Shown here: piece after piece, positions 44,939 to 53,275 of the stretch
Layout of the letters: each line of letters begins with the position of its first letter
Numbering within the stretch: position 1 is the stretch's first letter
Source of the DNA: Calothrix sp. FI2-JRJ7
Lineage (GTDB): Bacteria > Cyanobacteriota > Cyanobacteriia > Cyanobacteriales > Nostocaceae
Assembly: GCA_019359675.1 (NCBI GenBank)
Contig: JAHHGX010000087.1
Span: forward strand, 57,458 to 121,457
Length of the DNA stretch: 64,000 nt
Direction: 5' to 3'
Program-made: the position numbers and the translations under genes
The notes under the pieces: model-generated
Seen by the model: the letters and a program-made list of their open reading frames with translations, nothing else
Told to the model about the DNA's origin: nothing
Databases searched by the model: none

Positions 44939-47293
44939 ATGCATCGACAAATTATTTTAAATTTGGGACAAGGTGATTTGTTACAAGGGTTTCCAACTGT
45001 AACTGTGCAATTTTGGGACTCGGAAAGAACCAGTATGCAGTTTACTGGGAGTTTGCCTCCAATGCCAAATCTTGATACACTTTATCAACGTTGGCAATTA
45101 TTGTACAAATCGTTTTATGCGAACTTTCGCATTTCCCATGTAAATCCTTATAATCAAAATCAATCTTTGGATTTTGAGATTGATGAGGATGAGGATATTG
45201 GGCAGATTTCTCACGCTGAGTTTCAAGAACTATGTCGAGATGTACAAGTTCAATTTAACCGCTGGTTATGTGCTAACTCTTTTTTAAGTATCGAGCGCAA
45301 ATTACGAACGCACTTAACACCATTTGATGAAATTTATTTTGTGATTGTGGCGCCTTCGCCAATTTTAACATTACCTTGGTCTTTGTGGGACTTTTTATCT
45401 GATTATCCGCTCGCTGAAATTGCTCTTAGTCCTCCTGAATATGCACGTCCCTTTAAAACTAATACACCAAATGGCGCCAAAAAAAAGGTGAAAATTCTCA
45501 GTATTTTGGGTGATAGTACTGGTATTAATGTAACTCAAGACCAAAAGATACTCGTAGAAAAACTTCCAGAAGCAGAAATTACCTTTTTGACAGAACCAAC
45601 GTCACAAGAACTAAACGAACAACTTTGGCAATTAGAATGGGATATATTATTTTTTGCTGGACATAGTTCGAGTCAAGCAAAGGGTTCTATAGGATGTATT
45701 CAAATTAACTCGACGGAAACTCTCACAGTTGAGCAATTGAAGTATGGTTTAAGAAAAGCCATATCTAACGGTTTAAAATTAGCTATCTTTAACTCTTGTG
45801 ATGGTTTGGGGTTAGCTGTTGATTTGGCAGATTTACATTTACCGCAAGTCATTGTAATGCGGGAACCTGTTCCTGATAAAGTTGCTCAGGAATTTTTGAA
45901 GCATTTTCTCACTGCTTTCAAACAAGGAAAGTCTCTTTATATTGCGGTTCGAGAAGCAAGGGAAAAGCTACAAGGGTTAGAAGCGCAATTTCCTTGTGCA
46001 ACTTGGCTACCTGTAATTTGTCAAAATCCTGCGGAAGTACCCTTTACTTGGTTAGAATTGTGTGGAAAGCACCCATCCATTCAATTATTCCCATCACGTC
46101 GTGCGTTACAGAAGATTTTGGCATGTACTCTGGCAAGTACGCTATTAGTTACAGGAATCAGATTTTTTGGATTATTATCTGCTGTAGATTTGTGGGCATT
46201 TGATTTATTAATGCGGTCACGAACTCCTGAACCGCCTGATGATAGAATATTAGTTGTTACCGTTACACCCGAAGATATTCAAGCGCAACCGAAAGAGCCT
46301 CGTTATGGTTCTTTATCTGATAGTACACTAAATCGACTACTAACTTACTTAAATAAACATCAACCTACACTGATTGGTCTAGATATCTACCGAGATTATC
46401 CTAGCTTGAAACCAGAATTAGCATCCACATTAAAAAATTCAAACTTAATAGGTGTTTGTAAACGTCCCGATACTAAAGATGACCCCATAGGTACTTTACC
46501 ACCACCAGAAATTCCTGCTTCACAGTTAGCATTTAGCGATTTTGTTCAAGATAATGACGGTGCAATTAGGCGCCATTTATTATTTATGACACCAAATACA
46601 ACTTCTCGTTGTACAGCATCATATGCATTTAGTACAAAGCTTGCAATTCAATATTTATACGCTCAACATAATATTAAAACAGAATTTACACCCAATGGAA
46701 ATTTAAAATTAGGTAAAACTATATTTCCATCTATAAGCGCACGTACAGGAGGATATCAAGGTATAAATTCGTCAGGGAGTCAGATATTATTAAATTATCG
46801 GGCAATGACTGACCCCAACATGATATCACAAAGAGTCACACTCAAAGATATTTTCAGCGATAAAGTAAATCCGCAAGCTATCAAAAATCGTATCATCTTA
46901 ATTGGCATAGTAGACCGTAGTGCAGGTGATTATTGGTCAACTCCCTATGGTGCGAGTTCAAACAAAATACCCGGTGTGTTAGTTCATGCACATATGTTGA
47001 GTCAAATACTCAGCGCAGTTTTAGATAACAGACCATTACTATGGGTTTGGTCAATCTGGCAAGAAATTATTTGGATTGCTTGCTGGTCAACACTTGGTGG
47101 ATTTATTGCTTGGAAATTTCGTAGAATATTATTTATGGGTATTGCTGTGTCTATCACAGTCATAATACTATTTACTACGTGTTGGATAATACTAAATTAT
47201 AGTGGTTGGGTGCCTTTGATGGCACCGTTATTAAGTTTTGTGATAAGTAATGGCGCCGTCGTTTTTATATTATTAAACAATAAAGACATTTAA
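44939..47293 (+). CDS. CHAT protease - CHASE2 transmembrane sensor protein
   Basis: A 784-residue protein. Residues about 1-375 form a soluble CHAT domain with His242 (FFAGHSSSQ) and Cys287 (FNSCDGLG) as the predicted dyad, plus VIVMREPVPDKVAQEFLKHF and a closing LPVICQNP. A first membrane helix lies at about 391-415. Residues 416-650 are an extracytoplasmic CHASE2 domain: AFDLLMRSR, LNRLLTYLNKHQPTLIGLDI, then FSDKVNPQAIKNRIILIG and TPYG...PGVLVHAHMLSQIL. Three more helices end the protein (about 690-780). In other proteins CHASE2 senses extracytoplasmic signals ahead of kinases or cyclases; here it is coupled to a protease. It lies 53 bp after DUF1822. Confidence 0.9.
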   Translation: MHRQIILNLGQGDLLQGFPTVTVQFWDSERTSMQFTGSLPPMPNLDTLYQRWQLLYKSFYANFRISHVNPYNQNQSLDFEIDEDEDIGQISHAEFQELCRDVQVQFNRWLCANSFLSIERKLRTHLTPFDEIYFVIVAPSPILTLPWSLWDFLSDYPLAEIALSPPEYARPFKTNTPNGAKKKVKILSILGDSTGINVTQDQKILVEKLPEAEITFLTEPTSQELNEQLWQLEWDILFFAGHSSSQAKGSIGCIQINSTETLTVEQLKYGLRKAISNGLKLAIFNSCDGLGLAVDLADLHLPQVIVMREPVPDKVAQEFLKHFLTAFKQGKSLYIAVREAREKLQGLEAQFPCATWLPVICQNPAEVPFTWLELCGKHPSIQLFPSRRALQKILACTLASTLLVTGIRFFGLLSAVDLWAFDLLMRSRTPEPPDDRILVVTVTPEDIQAQPKEPRYGSLSDSTLNRLLTYLNKHQPTLIGLDIYRDYPSLKPELASTLKNSNLIGVCKRPDTKDDPIGTLPPPEIPASQLAFSDFVQDNDGAIRRHLLFMTPNTTSRCTASYAFSTKLAIQYLYAQHNIKTEFTPNGNLKLGKTIFPSISARTGGYQGINSSGSQILLNYRAMTDPNMISQRVTLKDIFSDKVNPQAIKNRIILIGIVDRSAGDYWSTPYGASSNKIPGVLVHAHMLSQILSAVLDNRPLLWVWSIWQEIIWIACWSTLGGFIAWKFRRILFMGIAVSITVIILFTTCWIILNYSGWVPLMAPLLSFVISNGAVVFILLNNKDI

Positions 47294-47326
47294 TTATGGC
47301 GCCATTTAGTTAAAATTTATGAATGA

Positions 47327-47541
47327 TTAACTAGCGTTTTTATTCGCTTCCTCAAAATTAAGTTTCATCATAAAAATCTCCGTTCTTCCGTTTGCGGATA
47401 CTATAACTTCTATACTGTTGCCTGCCAAAATATACATTTCTCTTGTCCGGGTATCAAATCGATACAAACGAATATCTCTATAACCTAAACCAATATAAAT
47501 CCATCTGTACTAGCAAAAACTAATTTAGGTATAAGTAATTA
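47327..47541 (-). pseudogene. Frameshifted small conserved protein
   Basis: On the minus strand, the frame ending at 47327 encodes GYRDIRLYRFDTRTREMYIL then AGNSIEVIVSANGRTEI; a different frame directly upstream (to 47541) encodes LLIPKLVFASTDGFILV. Joined, they resemble a short (about 75 residues) cyanobacterial family with PKLV..S.DG...V GYRDIR.YRFDT. A one-base shift near 47490 and a stop at 47536 break the gene. The rest of the 458-bp gap (47542-47751) shows nothing. Confidence 0.5.
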
Positions 47542-47751
47542 AACTGTCACAAGCTAAGGCACTTTTGTCACGCTTTATATTGCTTGCCATCAATAACGAA
47601 CTTTACCTAAAATCTTTGCGGATAAACTTTTAAGCATCGCGTCTCTACGTGTTTCTTGAGAATACATAGCAATAGATGAATATATCTTGCATATATTTCT
47701 TTTTCCAACTGTTGTAGGTAGTTGGACAGGTTTGAACAGTAGGATGTAAAG

Positions 47752-48939
47752 ATGGGAAGAACGATAGAAATCAATCTGAAGCGGGTAATGTGGTTACAAG
47801 TCGGCGCCTTGGCTGGAATGCAATTTGCAATTACTTTGTGCTGGGTGGTTTATAATCTCTATATACCTGAGCTTTTAGTAACAATTGGTTTTGATAAGAA
47901 TTTCGCTGTTGGACTGTTAATTGTTGAAAATTTACTGGCTGTGGTATTAGAACCTTTGATGGGTGGTCTTTCTGATAATGCCAAGCGCTGGTTTGTTGGT
48001 CATTTTTATTTTGTTTCTGCTGGTGTAATTGTTTCATCGGCTTTATTTATTGTTATACCTGCTGTTATTGCGCTTTTACCTTTGTCTGAAGCTACTCGCT
48101 GGATTTTTTTGTTTGTTATTGTCGGTTGGTCATTCGCGATGGCTGTTTTTCGTAGTCCTGCAACTGCACTATTAGGAAAATATGCTTCAAAAAATGATTT
48201 ACCGTTGGCAGGTAGTTTGTTGACTTTAGCTTCTGGTGTTATTACTGCTTTTAAACCTATTAGTACTAATTTTATTCTTAGTTTAGGCGCCGTTTTTAGT
48301 TTTGCTGTTGGTTCGTTTGTTTTACTTGGTGCCGCTTTATTATTACGATATGTTAATCCACCTGAAGAACCCGTTGCTAAACCTGTACAAAGTAGATTAT
48401 TAGAACCATCATCAGTACTATTTTTACTTTTAGGAACTGGTTTTGGAGTTGCTTGGAGTTCACGGTTATTAATGGATGTTTTGGGAAAACTGCTTAAAAT
48501 TGAGTTAGGCATAAATAATGTTGATGGAATAATGTTTATTATTGCTCTGGCACTCGCATTTGCATCTTTACCTGCTGGTGCGTTTGCAAGTAAAATTGGT
48601 AATCGTCAAGCAATGATTTGGGGGAGTCGTATTATTTCAGTATTAATGTTACTGATGCTGTTTTTCGGCGCCAATTTTATTTTACTTTTACTGACTGTTG
48701 GTACATTTAGTTTAATTATGAATGGTGCAATCCCCTTGGCACTATCGCTCTTTAGACCGCAACGAGCAGGTTTAGCTGTAGGAACATATTTTGCTGGTGT
48801 TGCTTTAGGAGGAAGTTTGCTGTCGGTTATATTTCCCCAGTTAGTTAATGTTGCTGTTGTACCTGAAGCATTTATTGGTGCTGTAGCTTTTCTAGTAACA
48901 GGCGCCTGTGTTAAAGCAACTCGTCCATTTTCTGCATAA
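47752..48939 (+). CDS. MFS transporter
   Basis: The 395-residue protein has about twelve hydrophobic segments in two halves with a polar loop near residue 205 (PPEEPVAKPVQSR). The loop after helix 2 contains EPLMGGLSDNAKRW, matching the MFS motif A (G-x-L-(S/A)-D), and LPAGAFASKIGNRQ is the symmetric one in the second half. Substrate cannot be told; relatives include sugar and drug transporters. It lies 458 bp downstream of the CHAT-CHASE2 gene, past a decayed small gene, and 48 bp before the DUF928 gene. Confidence 0.88.
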   Translation: MGRTIEINLKRVMWLQVGALAGMQFAITLCWVVYNLYIPELLVTIGFDKNFAVGLLIVENLLAVVLEPLMGGLSDNAKRWFVGHFYFVSAGVIVSSALFIVIPAVIALLPLSEATRWIFLFVIVGWSFAMAVFRSPATALLGKYASKNDLPLAGSLLTLASGVITAFKPISTNFILSLGAVFSFAVGSFVLLGAALLLRYVNPPEEPVAKPVQSRLLEPSSVLFLLLGTGFGVAWSSRLLMDVLGKLLKIELGINNVDGIMFIIALALAFASLPAGAFASKIGNRQAMIWGSRIISVLMLLMLFFGANFILLLLTVGTFSLIMNGAIPLALSLFRPQRAGLAVGTYFAGVALGGSLLSVIFPQLVNVAVVPEAFIGAVAFLVTGACVKATRPFSA

Positions 48940-48987
48940 ACGCTTTAACTAAACCCTATTAAGATATATAACGAAAATCTATAAATT

Positions 48988-49773
48988 ATGACTACATTGA
49001 AATTTTATACCCATACAGTGAAAATTCTTTTACTTGCTGCAATATCTACAAGTTGCGGAAACCTTCCTAACGCTGAGTCAAAAGAACCACTAAATACTAA
49101 AAACCCTAATTTAATATTAGCATCGATAAAATACGAACCACCCCCACCACCAACAACTAGCGGTGAACCAACAGGAAGGGGAGGACAAGGAGGCGCCGGC
49201 AGAGGTTGTGAACCAACAGCGTTGGTACCAACAATATTGGGTAAGAATCGTAATTATTTGTGGGGACAAACAGTTTCTTCTAGACCTCAATTTTGGTTCG
49301 CATTACCTAGAAATTTAACGAAAAAAGATGCTGTAGAGTTTGTTTTGAAAGATAACCAGGGTAAAGAAATTTATAAAACCACGTTAAAATCAGAAGTTCC
49401 ACATGGAATTGTTAGTTTTAACGTTCCTAATACAACACCACCATTACAAACGAATAAAATTTATAGCTGGTCGTTCTCAGTTTATTGCGATGTTGATACT
49501 GTTGAAGACAAACCAGGCAGTGTGGAGGGTAGTATTCAAAGAGTTACTATATCAACAAAACTAAAAAATCAACTTACAGGCGCCAAAACTCCTATTGAGC
49601 AAGCAGGTATATACGCTCAAAACGGTATATGGTTCGATGCGTTGACTAGTATAGCAGTAAATATGCGCGCCACTAAGTCAAAGGATGCCTCGTTGGCTTG
49701 GAATGAGTTGCTAACGCAGGTAAAGTTAGAAAAAATTGCCAAGCTTCCTGTAACGAATTGTTGTACAAAGTAG
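48988..49773 (+). CDS. DUF928 family exported protein
   Basis: A 261-residue protein with an N-terminal hydrophobic leader (TVKILLLAAISTSCG) ending in a Cys that could be a lipoprotein site, although the lipobox is weak. Then a Pro/Gly-rich stretch (PPPPPTTSGEPTGRGGQGG) and the DUF928 domain: TVSSRPQFWFALP, KDNQGKEIYKTTLK, IVSFNVPNTTPPLQTNK and YSWSFSVYCD, ending with GIWFDALTSIAVNMRA. The family is typical of cyanobacteria and often neighbours CHAT, CHASE2 and sigma genes; its function is unknown. Its stop TAG is part of a perfect palindrome. Confidence 0.85.
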   Translation: MTTLKFYTHTVKILLLAAISTSCGNLPNAESKEPLNTKNPNLILASIKYEPPPPPTTSGEPTGRGGQGGAGRGCEPTALVPTILGKNRNYLWGQTVSSRPQFWFALPRNLTKKDAVEFVLKDNQGKEIYKTTLKSEVPHGIVSFNVPNTTPPLQTNKIYSWSFSVYCDVDTVEDKPGSVEGSIQRVTISTKLKNQLTGAKTPIEQAGIYAQNGIWFDALTSIAVNMRATKSKDASLAWNELLTQVKLEKIAKLPVTNCCTK

Positions 49774-49795
49774 AGACGTTACATGTAACGTCTCC
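49770..49795. terminator. Perfect palindrome overlapping the DUF928 stop codon
   Basis: GAGACGTTACATGTAACGTC and a final TC (49773-49794) form an 11-bp perfect palindrome; GTAG at 49770-49773 makes the TAG stop. It belongs to the GTAGAGACG family and probably marks the transcript end. Confidence 0.7.
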
Positions 49796-49833
49796 AGATT
49801 TCATCCTGATTCATCCTAAGTTAAGCTGGATAA

Positions 49834-49898
49834 AGTATTTTAGATGCACCCTGATTAAACCATTTACCCCGAACACTTGTTGTTTAGGGTTTTTTTTC
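49834..49898 (+). terminator. Terminator-like element A, possibly end of a small RNA
   Basis: TAGATGCACCCTGATTAAAC is followed by an imperfect stem (ACCC..AACA / TGTT..GGGT, 49866-49890) and eight T. A paralogous element with the same TAGATGCACCCT(A/G)ATT lead and a T-tract lies at about 50072-50128. Either a tandem pair of small RNAs or two terminators. Confidence 0.4.
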
Positions 49899-50000
49899 AT
49901 TCACTTAAAAAAGTAGTTAATTACACGTATAAATTAAAACTACTTAATTCCTAATTTAGTTTGAACTTAGTTTCAAGAAACTACCCTGTATTTTTATGTG

Positions 50001-50130
50001 TATACAATGATGCAAGCATACTTCAATAATTCGTAAAATCTTCCGGATGCACCAACGGTTAGAATGGAACAATAAAATAGATGCACCCTAATTCATCGAA
50101 CTCTCAGTCTTTAAGGCTGAGGGTTTTTCT
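50001..50130 (+). ncRNA. Candidate small RNA B with intrinsic terminator
   Basis: A TATACAAT -10-like box at 50001-50008 is followed about 95 bp later by CTCAGTC, loop TTTAA, GGCTGAG (50103-50121) and GGGTTTTT, a good Rho-independent terminator. No credible reading frame lies between. It shares TAGATGCACCCT with element A, and GGATGCACC occurs once more near 50044. Evidence is pattern only; the 557-bp gap 49774-50330 otherwise holds nothing. Confidence 0.35.
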
Positions 50131-50330
50131 CTTGGAAGATGCCATCCATGATTATTTAACTTAATTCAAATCTTGGCAGATGTAATGCATGTACTAGAAG
50201 TACCTGCGTTTTAATGCGCTTTGTTAGTGCCAGACTCCATACAGCCTGAATTTCAATATAGAAGATTTTGTGAAAATCTTGCTACTGCCAAAAGGAGTAT
50301 TTCTTAATTTACTCAATTCATATATTATTG

Positions 50331-51203
50331 TTACTTAGGTACAAAAACTTCGAGTGCTTTGGGAATAACCCGAAAACGTGCGGGTGTATAAGTAGTAATT
50401 TCACCGTCAGTGTTTATTGGACGTGGTTTACGAGTAATTACTTCTATTTCTTGTCCAGATACTGCCCGAACTTGGCGCCAGTTGACATGGTGTCCGCTAC
50501 GCATTGCTGGTAATATTAAAATGATTTCCCACCAATGTTTAATTTCTAAGCTATACATATCAAGTTTTTGGTCGTCGATAGTAGCATCTGGAGCTACTGC
50601 CATTCCACCCCCGTAATAACGACCGTTACCAACTGCAATTTGAACAGTTTTACCTTGATATGATTTGTTATTGACACGAATTTCAGCAGTGAATGGTCGA
50701 GATTTTAAAATTACTTTGAGTGCTGCGACTGCATAAGCTAATACTCCCCAGCGACGCTTTCCTTGCTTTGTGAGATTTTGCGTGATTTTGACGCTTAACC
50801 CTAAAGAAGCAACGTTAAAAAAGTGCTTATCGTTAACCCACCCTAAGTCTATCCGACGAGTATTACCTGCTGCTATTACTTTACACGCTTCGGAGAGCGA
50901 GGTGGGAATACCTAAAGTCCTAGCTAAATCATTTGCAGTGCCCAGTGGTAAAATACCTAACCGTAACTGCGTCTCTACTAACCCGTCTACAGCAGCATTA
51001 AGAGTCCCATCTCCTCCACCTATTATTACCAAATCTACTTTATGCTTATATTGGTGAATAAGATCTACCATTTGATGTGGCCGTTCCCATGACTCTTTGA
51101 TTAACTCAAAGCCTAATTTCTCTAGGTAACCTATAGCTTCTGGTAGACCCTGACTTCCTTGCCGTGAGTGATGATTTACTAACAACAGCGCGCGCTGATT
51201 CAT
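50331..51203 (-). CDS. YegS/diacylglycerol kinase family lipid kinase
   Basis: A 290-residue protein with the DAGK catalytic core: LLVNHHSRQGSQ, VDLVIIGGGDGTLNAAVDGL (the ATP-binding GGDGT), LGILPLGTANDLARTLGIP and IDLGWVNDKHFFNVASLGL. The C-terminal beta domain includes VGNGRYYGGGMAVAPDATID. It should phosphorylate diacylglycerol or a related lipid. Length is normal. Single gene, with the promoter facing a long repeat-containing gap before ispG. Confidence 0.9.
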   Translation of the reverse strand: MNQRALLLVNHHSRQGSQGLPEAIGYLEKLGFELIKESWERPHQMVDLIHQYKHKVDLVIIGGGDGTLNAAVDGLVETQLRLGILPLGTANDLARTLGIPTSLSEACKVIAAGNTRRIDLGWVNDKHFFNVASLGLSVKITQNLTKQGKRRWGVLAYAVAALKVILKSRPFTAEIRVNNKSYQGKTVQIAVGNGRYYGGGMAVAPDATIDDQKLDMYSLEIKHWWEIILILPAMRSGHHVNWRQVRAVSGQEIEVITRKPRPINTDGEITTYTPARFRVIPKALEVFVPK

Positions 51204-51739
51204 AACTTATTTTGGTAGTAGTTAATAATCATAAACTTAAATTTACCTCACGAGTTGCTTAATTTAACCATAAATTATTCTTCACTCCTGCTTATATAAA
51301 TTATTTTAATTCACTTAATCAAAGAAACCCAGTTTCTAGGCAAAATCGTCGTTTTTATTACAATATGTTAACGTATAAACCCGGTTTCTAGGAGTAATAA
51401 AATTTGGTGCCGTAAATATTTTATGTGTTAAATATTTGACAGTATACTTTTATCATCACTATAGTATTTTTGCACTATTATAGACGAGACGCCGATGCTA
51501 GGGGTAATGATAAATTGATTCAACCAATGGAACATATAAGAGTAATTTAGCGTCAGCCTATGGGATGATTGTGGAAAAATTGAATTATTGAGTCTTTTGG
51601 GGAATACGATAGTTTTTTTTAAAGCTTCAGGCTATTTTTATGAAAAATCATCAACCAAAAATGACTCTTCTGTGGCAATCTGAAAAGCAGAACGTTTAAA
51701 ATCTGATATTTTCGCTACAGATAATTACCGATTCATGTT
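51204..51739. other. 536-bp intergenic region with one palindrome pair
   Basis: No credible gene. It is AT-rich and holds the divergent promoters of the lipid kinase and ispG. The palindrome pair at 51321-51392 is annotated separately. A GACGAGACGCCGATG segment near 51483 is more GC-rich than its surroundings but has no clear meaning. Confidence 0.5.
51321..51392. repeat. Paired AAACCC(A/G)GTTTCTAGG palindromes
   Basis: AGAAACCCAGTTTCTAGG (51321-51338) and ATAAACCCGGTTTCTAGG (51375-51392) flank a spacer with CAAAATCGTCGTTTTTATTA, the same spacer as in the pair at 15560-15626. Confidence 0.75.
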
Positions 51740-52969
51740 ATGCAAACACTGCCTACGCTGACTACAAACAACACAACACCCACCCAACCGACTTTTGACA
51801 CTACAATCAAAAGGCGCAAAACTCGTCCTGTCAAAGTGGGTAATATCACTATTGGTGGTGCATACCCCGTGGTGGTACAGTCGATGATTAATGAAGATAC
51901 CCTTGATATTGAGGGTTCTGTTGCTGCTATTCGGCGCCTACATGAAGTTGGTTGCGAAATAGTTCGCGTCACAGTGCCAAGTATGGCACATGCCAAAGCG
52001 TTGGCTGAAATCAAACAAAAACTCAAACAAACCTATAAAGATGTACCTATCGTTGCCGATGTTCATCATAACGGAATGAAAATCGCCTTGGAAGTAGCCA
52101 AGCATATCGAGAAGGTTAGAATTAATCCGGGTTTGTACGTGTTTGAAAAGCCCAACGCAACCCGTACAGAGTATACACCACAAGAATTTAAAGAAATTGG
52201 TGAAAAAATTCGTGAAACTCTCGAACCGTTAGTTATATCACTTCGTGACCAAAATAAAGCGTTACGTATTGGTGTAAATCACGGTTCGTTAGCAGAAAGA
52301 ATGCTATTTACTTACGGTGATACACCCGAAGGAATGGTAGAATCCGCGCTCGAATTTATTCGTATTTGTGAATCGCTCGATTTTCATAATATCGTTATTT
52401 CCATGAAAGCTTCGCGTGTTCCTGTAATGGTAGCTGCCTATCGTCTCATGGCAAAGCGTATGGACGATTTAGGAATGGACTATCCTTTACATTTAGGTGT
52501 CACCGAAGCTGGAGATGGAGAATACGGACGCATAAAATCAACAGCGGGAATTGCAGCACTACTCACCGATGGTATTGGTGATACTATTCGTGTTAGCTTG
52601 ACTGAGGCGCCGGAAAAAGAAATACCAGTATGCTATAGTATCCTGCAAGCATTAGGTTTACGTAAAACAATGGTAGAATATGTTGCATGTCCATCTTGTG
52701 GACGCACATTATTTAACCTTGAAGAAGTATTACACAAAGTCAGGGAAGCAACAAAACACTTAACAGGACTCGACATAGCAGTAATGGGTTGTATTGTTAA
52801 CGGGCCTGGAGAAATGGCAGATGCAGATTATGGATACGTAGGAAAAACACCCGGTTACATTTCCCTATATAGAGGTCGTGAAGAAATCAAAAAAGTCCCC
52901 GAAGACAAAGGAGTCGAAGAACTAATTAACCTAATCAAAACCGACGGACGCTGGGTAGAACCAGAATAA
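51740..52969 (+). CDS. ispG: 4-hydroxy-3-methylbut-2-enyl diphosphate synthase
   Basis: The 409-residue protein is IspG/GcpE, the sixth enzyme of the MEP isoprenoid pathway. In cyanobacteria it takes electrons from ferredoxin and supplies precursors for carotenoids, chlorophyll tails and quinones. [20 protein letters not shown] and [20 protein letters not shown] open the TIM barrel. The 4Fe-4S domain has its cysteines in [11 protein letters not shown] and [19 protein letters not shown]. Length matches the plastid/cyanobacterial class without a large insert. The first 20 Thr-rich residues are poorly conserved. Confidence 0.96.
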   Translation: MQTLPTLTTNNTTPTQPTFDTTIKRRKTRPVKVGNITIGGAYPVVVQSMINEDTLDIEGSVAAIRRLHEVGCEIVRVTVPSMAHAKALAEIKQKLKQTYKDVPIVADVHHNGMKIALEVAKHIEKVRINPGLYVFEKPNATRTEYTPQEFKEIGEKIRETLEPLVISLRDQNKALRIGVNHGSLAERMLFTYGDTPEGMVESALEFIRICESLDFHNIVISMKASRVPVMVAAYRLMAKRMDDLGMDYPLHLGVTEAGDGEYGRIKSTAGIAALLTDGIGDTIRVSLTEAPEKEIPVCYSILQALGLRKTMVEYVACPSCGRTLFNLEEVLHKVREATKHLTGLDIAVMGCIVNGPGEMADADYGYVGKTPGYISLYRGREEIKKVPEDKGVEELINLIKTDGRWVEPE

Positions 52970-53123
52970 GAGTTATGAGTTAGGAGTTAGGAGTTAGGGA
53001 AGATATCAATTGTCATTAGTCGCGTAGGGAAGAATCTTTCAAATACTGATAAGTTATAGAGATGCTTCACTACGTTCAGCATGACAAGGCACTCAAAACT
53101 CATAACTCATAACTCACAACTCG
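52970..53123. repeat. Heptamer-type tandem repeats, inverted across the gap
   Basis: GAGTTATGAGTTAGGAGTTA (from 52971) is answered by AACTCATAACTCATAACTCA at about 53096-53115 in reverse orientation. Short tandem GAGTTA(T/G) units of this kind are typical of filamentous cyanobacteria. The remaining bases up to 53275 are promoter-like sequence without a gene. Confidence 0.75.
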
Positions 53124-53275
53124 TTTGTAAAGTTTGTATTATCTACCACACAAATTACCGGATATAAGCGACAATTTTAAGAAATAGCAAGATATGCTCA
53201 CTCAGTACAGCAGTAGCGTGTGTTAGATTGAGCATACCGACTTATAAAATCTCCAACTCCGCGCAACTGTGTATT

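Noticed and set aside
41097..47293. A true type III-E CRISPR (Craspase) locus
   Set aside because: No Cas7-11/gRAMP effector, no Cas1/Cas2 and no repeat array are present; only the protease-sigma logic is similar.
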